From: Sipunculus nudus
Lineage: Eukaryota > Annelida > Sipuncula > Golfingiida > Sipunculidae
Assembly (NCBI GenBank): GCA_026874595.1
Contig: CM049313.1
Location: forward strand, 45,846,659 to 45,910,658
Direction of reading: 5' to 3'
DNA: 64,000 nucleotides
Shown: in pieces, positions 61,625 through 64,000 of the stretch
Layout of the letters: each line of letters opens with the position of its first letter
How positions within the stretch are numbered: the first letter of the stretch is position 1
Translations under genes and position numbers: made by a program
The notes under the pieces: generated by a model
What the model was told of the DNA's origin: nothing
Databases searched by the model: none
What the model saw: the letters and a program-made list of their open reading frames with translations, nothing else

Positions 61625-64000
61625 TTTTTAGCTCAGCTGACTGTAAGTCATCTGAGCTATAGCGATCACTCTTTGTCCGTCGTCCGTCCGTCTGTCCGTC
61701 CGTCTGTCCAATAACCTGGCACAAATGGTAACCGCTGGACCTAGAATCTTCATTCTAGAAACACTGGGAGACCCATAAAAAATCTCCTTGGAAACCAGAA
61801 ATCAGGTCTCTGTTACCCATATCCTTCGAGCTATGGGGCCCCAAAGTACCCCCAGAATAGTAAAAATTTTCATACAAAATCTTCAATTTCTCACTAACTA
61901 CATCACTGATGGTCATGATTTTTGGCATACATATTGATCATGAGATGTTCCATTAGTTCCTGCAGACTGGTGGCGCCACCTGTATTTTTTGATTTTTTAC
62001 GAATTTTTTTCTCTATTTTTGAGACCTTTTAAAATGTGGACATCTGTTAACAGGGCACAAATCGTAAAGACTGGACCTAGAATCTTGTAACTTGACATAC
62101 TGAGAGGTCCATGAAAAATCTCCTTGGAAACCAGAAATCAGGTCTCTGTTACCCATATCCTTCGAGCTATGGGGCCCCAAAGTACCCCCCAGAATAGTAA
62201 ACAATTTCATACAAAATCTCCAATTTCTCACTAACTACATCACTGATGGTCATGATTTTGGCATACATATTGATCATGAGATGTTCCATTAGTTCCTGCA
62301 GACTGGTGGCGCCACCTGTATTTTTCGATTTTTTACGAATTTTTTTCTCTATTTTTGAGACCTTTTAAAATGTGGACATCTGTTAACAGGGCACAAATTG
62401 TAAAGACTGGACCTAGAATCTTCATTCTTGACATTCTGAGAGACCTATGAAAAGTCGCCATGGAAACTAGAAATTAGGTCTCTGTTACCCATATCCTTCA
62501 AGCTATGGGGCCCCAAAATACCCCCCAGAATAGTGAAAAATTTCATACAAAAACTTCAATATCTGATTAACTACATCACTGATGGTCATGATTTTTGGCA
62601 TACATATTAATCATGAGATGTTTCATCAGTTTCTGCAGACTGGTGGCGCAACCTATATTTTTCGATTTTTTACGAATTTTTTTCTCTATTTTTGAGACCT
62701 TTAAAAATGTGGACATCTGTTAACAGGGCACAAATCATTAAGACTGGACCTAGAAGCTTAATTCTTGATATTCTGAGAGACCTATGAAAAGTCCCCTTGG
62801 AAACCAGAAATTAGGTCTCTGTTACCCATATTTTTTGAGCTATGAGGCCCCAAATACCCCCCAGAATAGTGAAAAATTTCATACAAAAACTTCAATATCT
62901 CATTAACTACATCACTGATGGTCATGATTTTTGGCAAACATATTAATCATGGGATGTTTCATCAGTTTCTGCAGACTGGTGGTGCCATCTGTATTTTTTC
63001 GATTTTTTACGATTTTTTTCTCTATTTTTGAGACTTTAAAAGATGCAGTCATCTGTTAACAGGGCACAAATCATAACAACTGGACCTAGAATCTTCTATC
63101 TTGACATGCGGGGAGGCCAATAAAAAGTCTCCTTGGAAACCGGAATTAGGTCTCTGTTACCCAGATTCTTCTAGCAATGGGGCTCTGATGTACCCCCCTG
63201 AATAATGAAAATTTGATACAAAAATCGAATTATCTGAACAACTAATGCATTGATAACCATGATTCTTTGCATGGATATTGATCATGGAGTGTTTCCTCGG
63301 TTTCTGCAGACTGGTGGCGCCACCTGTATTTTTTTATTCTTTCCAATTTTTTTTCACTATTTTTGAGACCTTTAAAGATATGAACATCTGTTAACAGGGC
63401 ACAAATCATAACAACTGGACCTCGAATCTTCATTCTAGAAACACTGGGAGACCCATGAAAAGTCTCCATGGAAACCTGAAATTAGGTCTCTGTTACCCAT
63501 ATCCTTCATGCTATAGGGCCCCAAAGTACCCCCCAGAATAGTCAAAAATTTAATACAAAGAGATCATGAGATGTTTCATCAGTTTCTGCAGACTGGTGGC
63601 TCCCTAGAAACCTGGAATTAGGTCTCTGTTACCTATATTCTTCAAGCTATGGGGCTTGTTACAAATTTTTACAATTTTTTTTCTCAATTTTAAGACCTTT
63701 AAGGATGTGGTTATGTGTCAACAGGGTACAAATTGTAACAACTTGACCTAGAATCTTCATTCTTGTCATGCAAGGAGGCCCATGAAAAGTGTCTGTGGAA
63801 ACCTGAAATTAGTTCTCTGTTTCCCATATCCTTCAAGCTATAGGACTCCGAAGTATCCCTCAGAATAATGGAAAAATTTGATACAAAAGCTGAAGTATCT
63901 GAACAGCTAATGCAGAGGTCACCATGATTCTTTGCATGCATATTGATTATGGAGAGTTTCATTAGTTTCTTCAGACTGATGGTGCAACCTATATTTTATT
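61625..64000 (+). mobile_element. Helentron-like element R1, copy 5 with a 336-bp array (runs off the window)
   Basis: It starts with the intact hairpin TAGCTCAG/CTGAGCTA (61629-61659) and a (CCGT)n head. The phrase CTGTTAACAGGGCAC recurs at 62044, 62380, 62717, 63053 and 63388, which gives a 335-337-bp monomer. Most monomers carry GGTGGCGCCACC or a close variant. The 3' end lies beyond the window. Confidence 0.88.

Overview
This window is AT-rich animal DNA with intron-broken coding sequence, GT-AG splice sites and no bacterial-style ORFs. The many repeats with internal tandem monomers, the palindrome GGTGGCGCCACC and short (CCGT)n heads resemble those of molluscs, especially bivalves. That assignment is inferred from repeat style and is not proven.

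Only one protein-coding gene is convincing. It lies on the + strand from about 22.5 to 61.2 kb and is the focadhesin (FOCAD) gene. I could assemble 35 coding exons (22540-60818). Their phases all agree, and together they give about 1646 residues of an alpha-helical (HEAT/ARM-like) protein that follows vertebrate FOCAD block by block. Diagnostic matches include a SEWHR segment, GLLFCYDP, a WLLGHL segment followed by QSRAS, and WLLELMGY. Only the last roughly 22 residues are uncertain. The first roughly 130 residues of the vertebrate protein have no recognisable counterpart here; their exons are upstream of the window or hidden in the 5-22 kb stretch. A likely poly(A) signal is at 61137.

Layout: 0-5 kb holds dispersed and tandem repeats. 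At 5.4-6.1 kb there is a CpG-bearing, promoter-like island. From 6.1 to 22.5 kb there are repeats, including a decayed tyrosine-recombinase element (11.7-12.0 kb), a 570-bp foldback MITE with a target duplication (15.0-15.6 kb) and Helentron-like elements. From 22.5 to 61 kb the FOCAD exons alternate with introns carrying Helentron-like elements, a pogo/Tigger-like transposon, tRNA-derived SINE fragments and short tandem arrays. From 61.6 kb to the end there is a 336-bp tandem array inside another Helentron-like element.

The most striking feature is a 2.35-kb array of about 62 copies of a 38-bp unit (22622-24976). The unit is the exon/intron junction of the first recognised FOCAD exon: the last 23 exonic bases plus the start of the intron. 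The real 5' splice site is therefore followed by roughly 60 near-identical copies, most reading CAG|GTAAG. A second junction duplication, a 78-bp tandem copy of a 3' splice-site region, lies at the last exon. Several repeat families also share one architecture: a 5' hairpin, a subterminal inverted copy of it near the 3' end, and a 3' hairpin a few bases before CTAG|T. This fits non-autonomous Helentrons.
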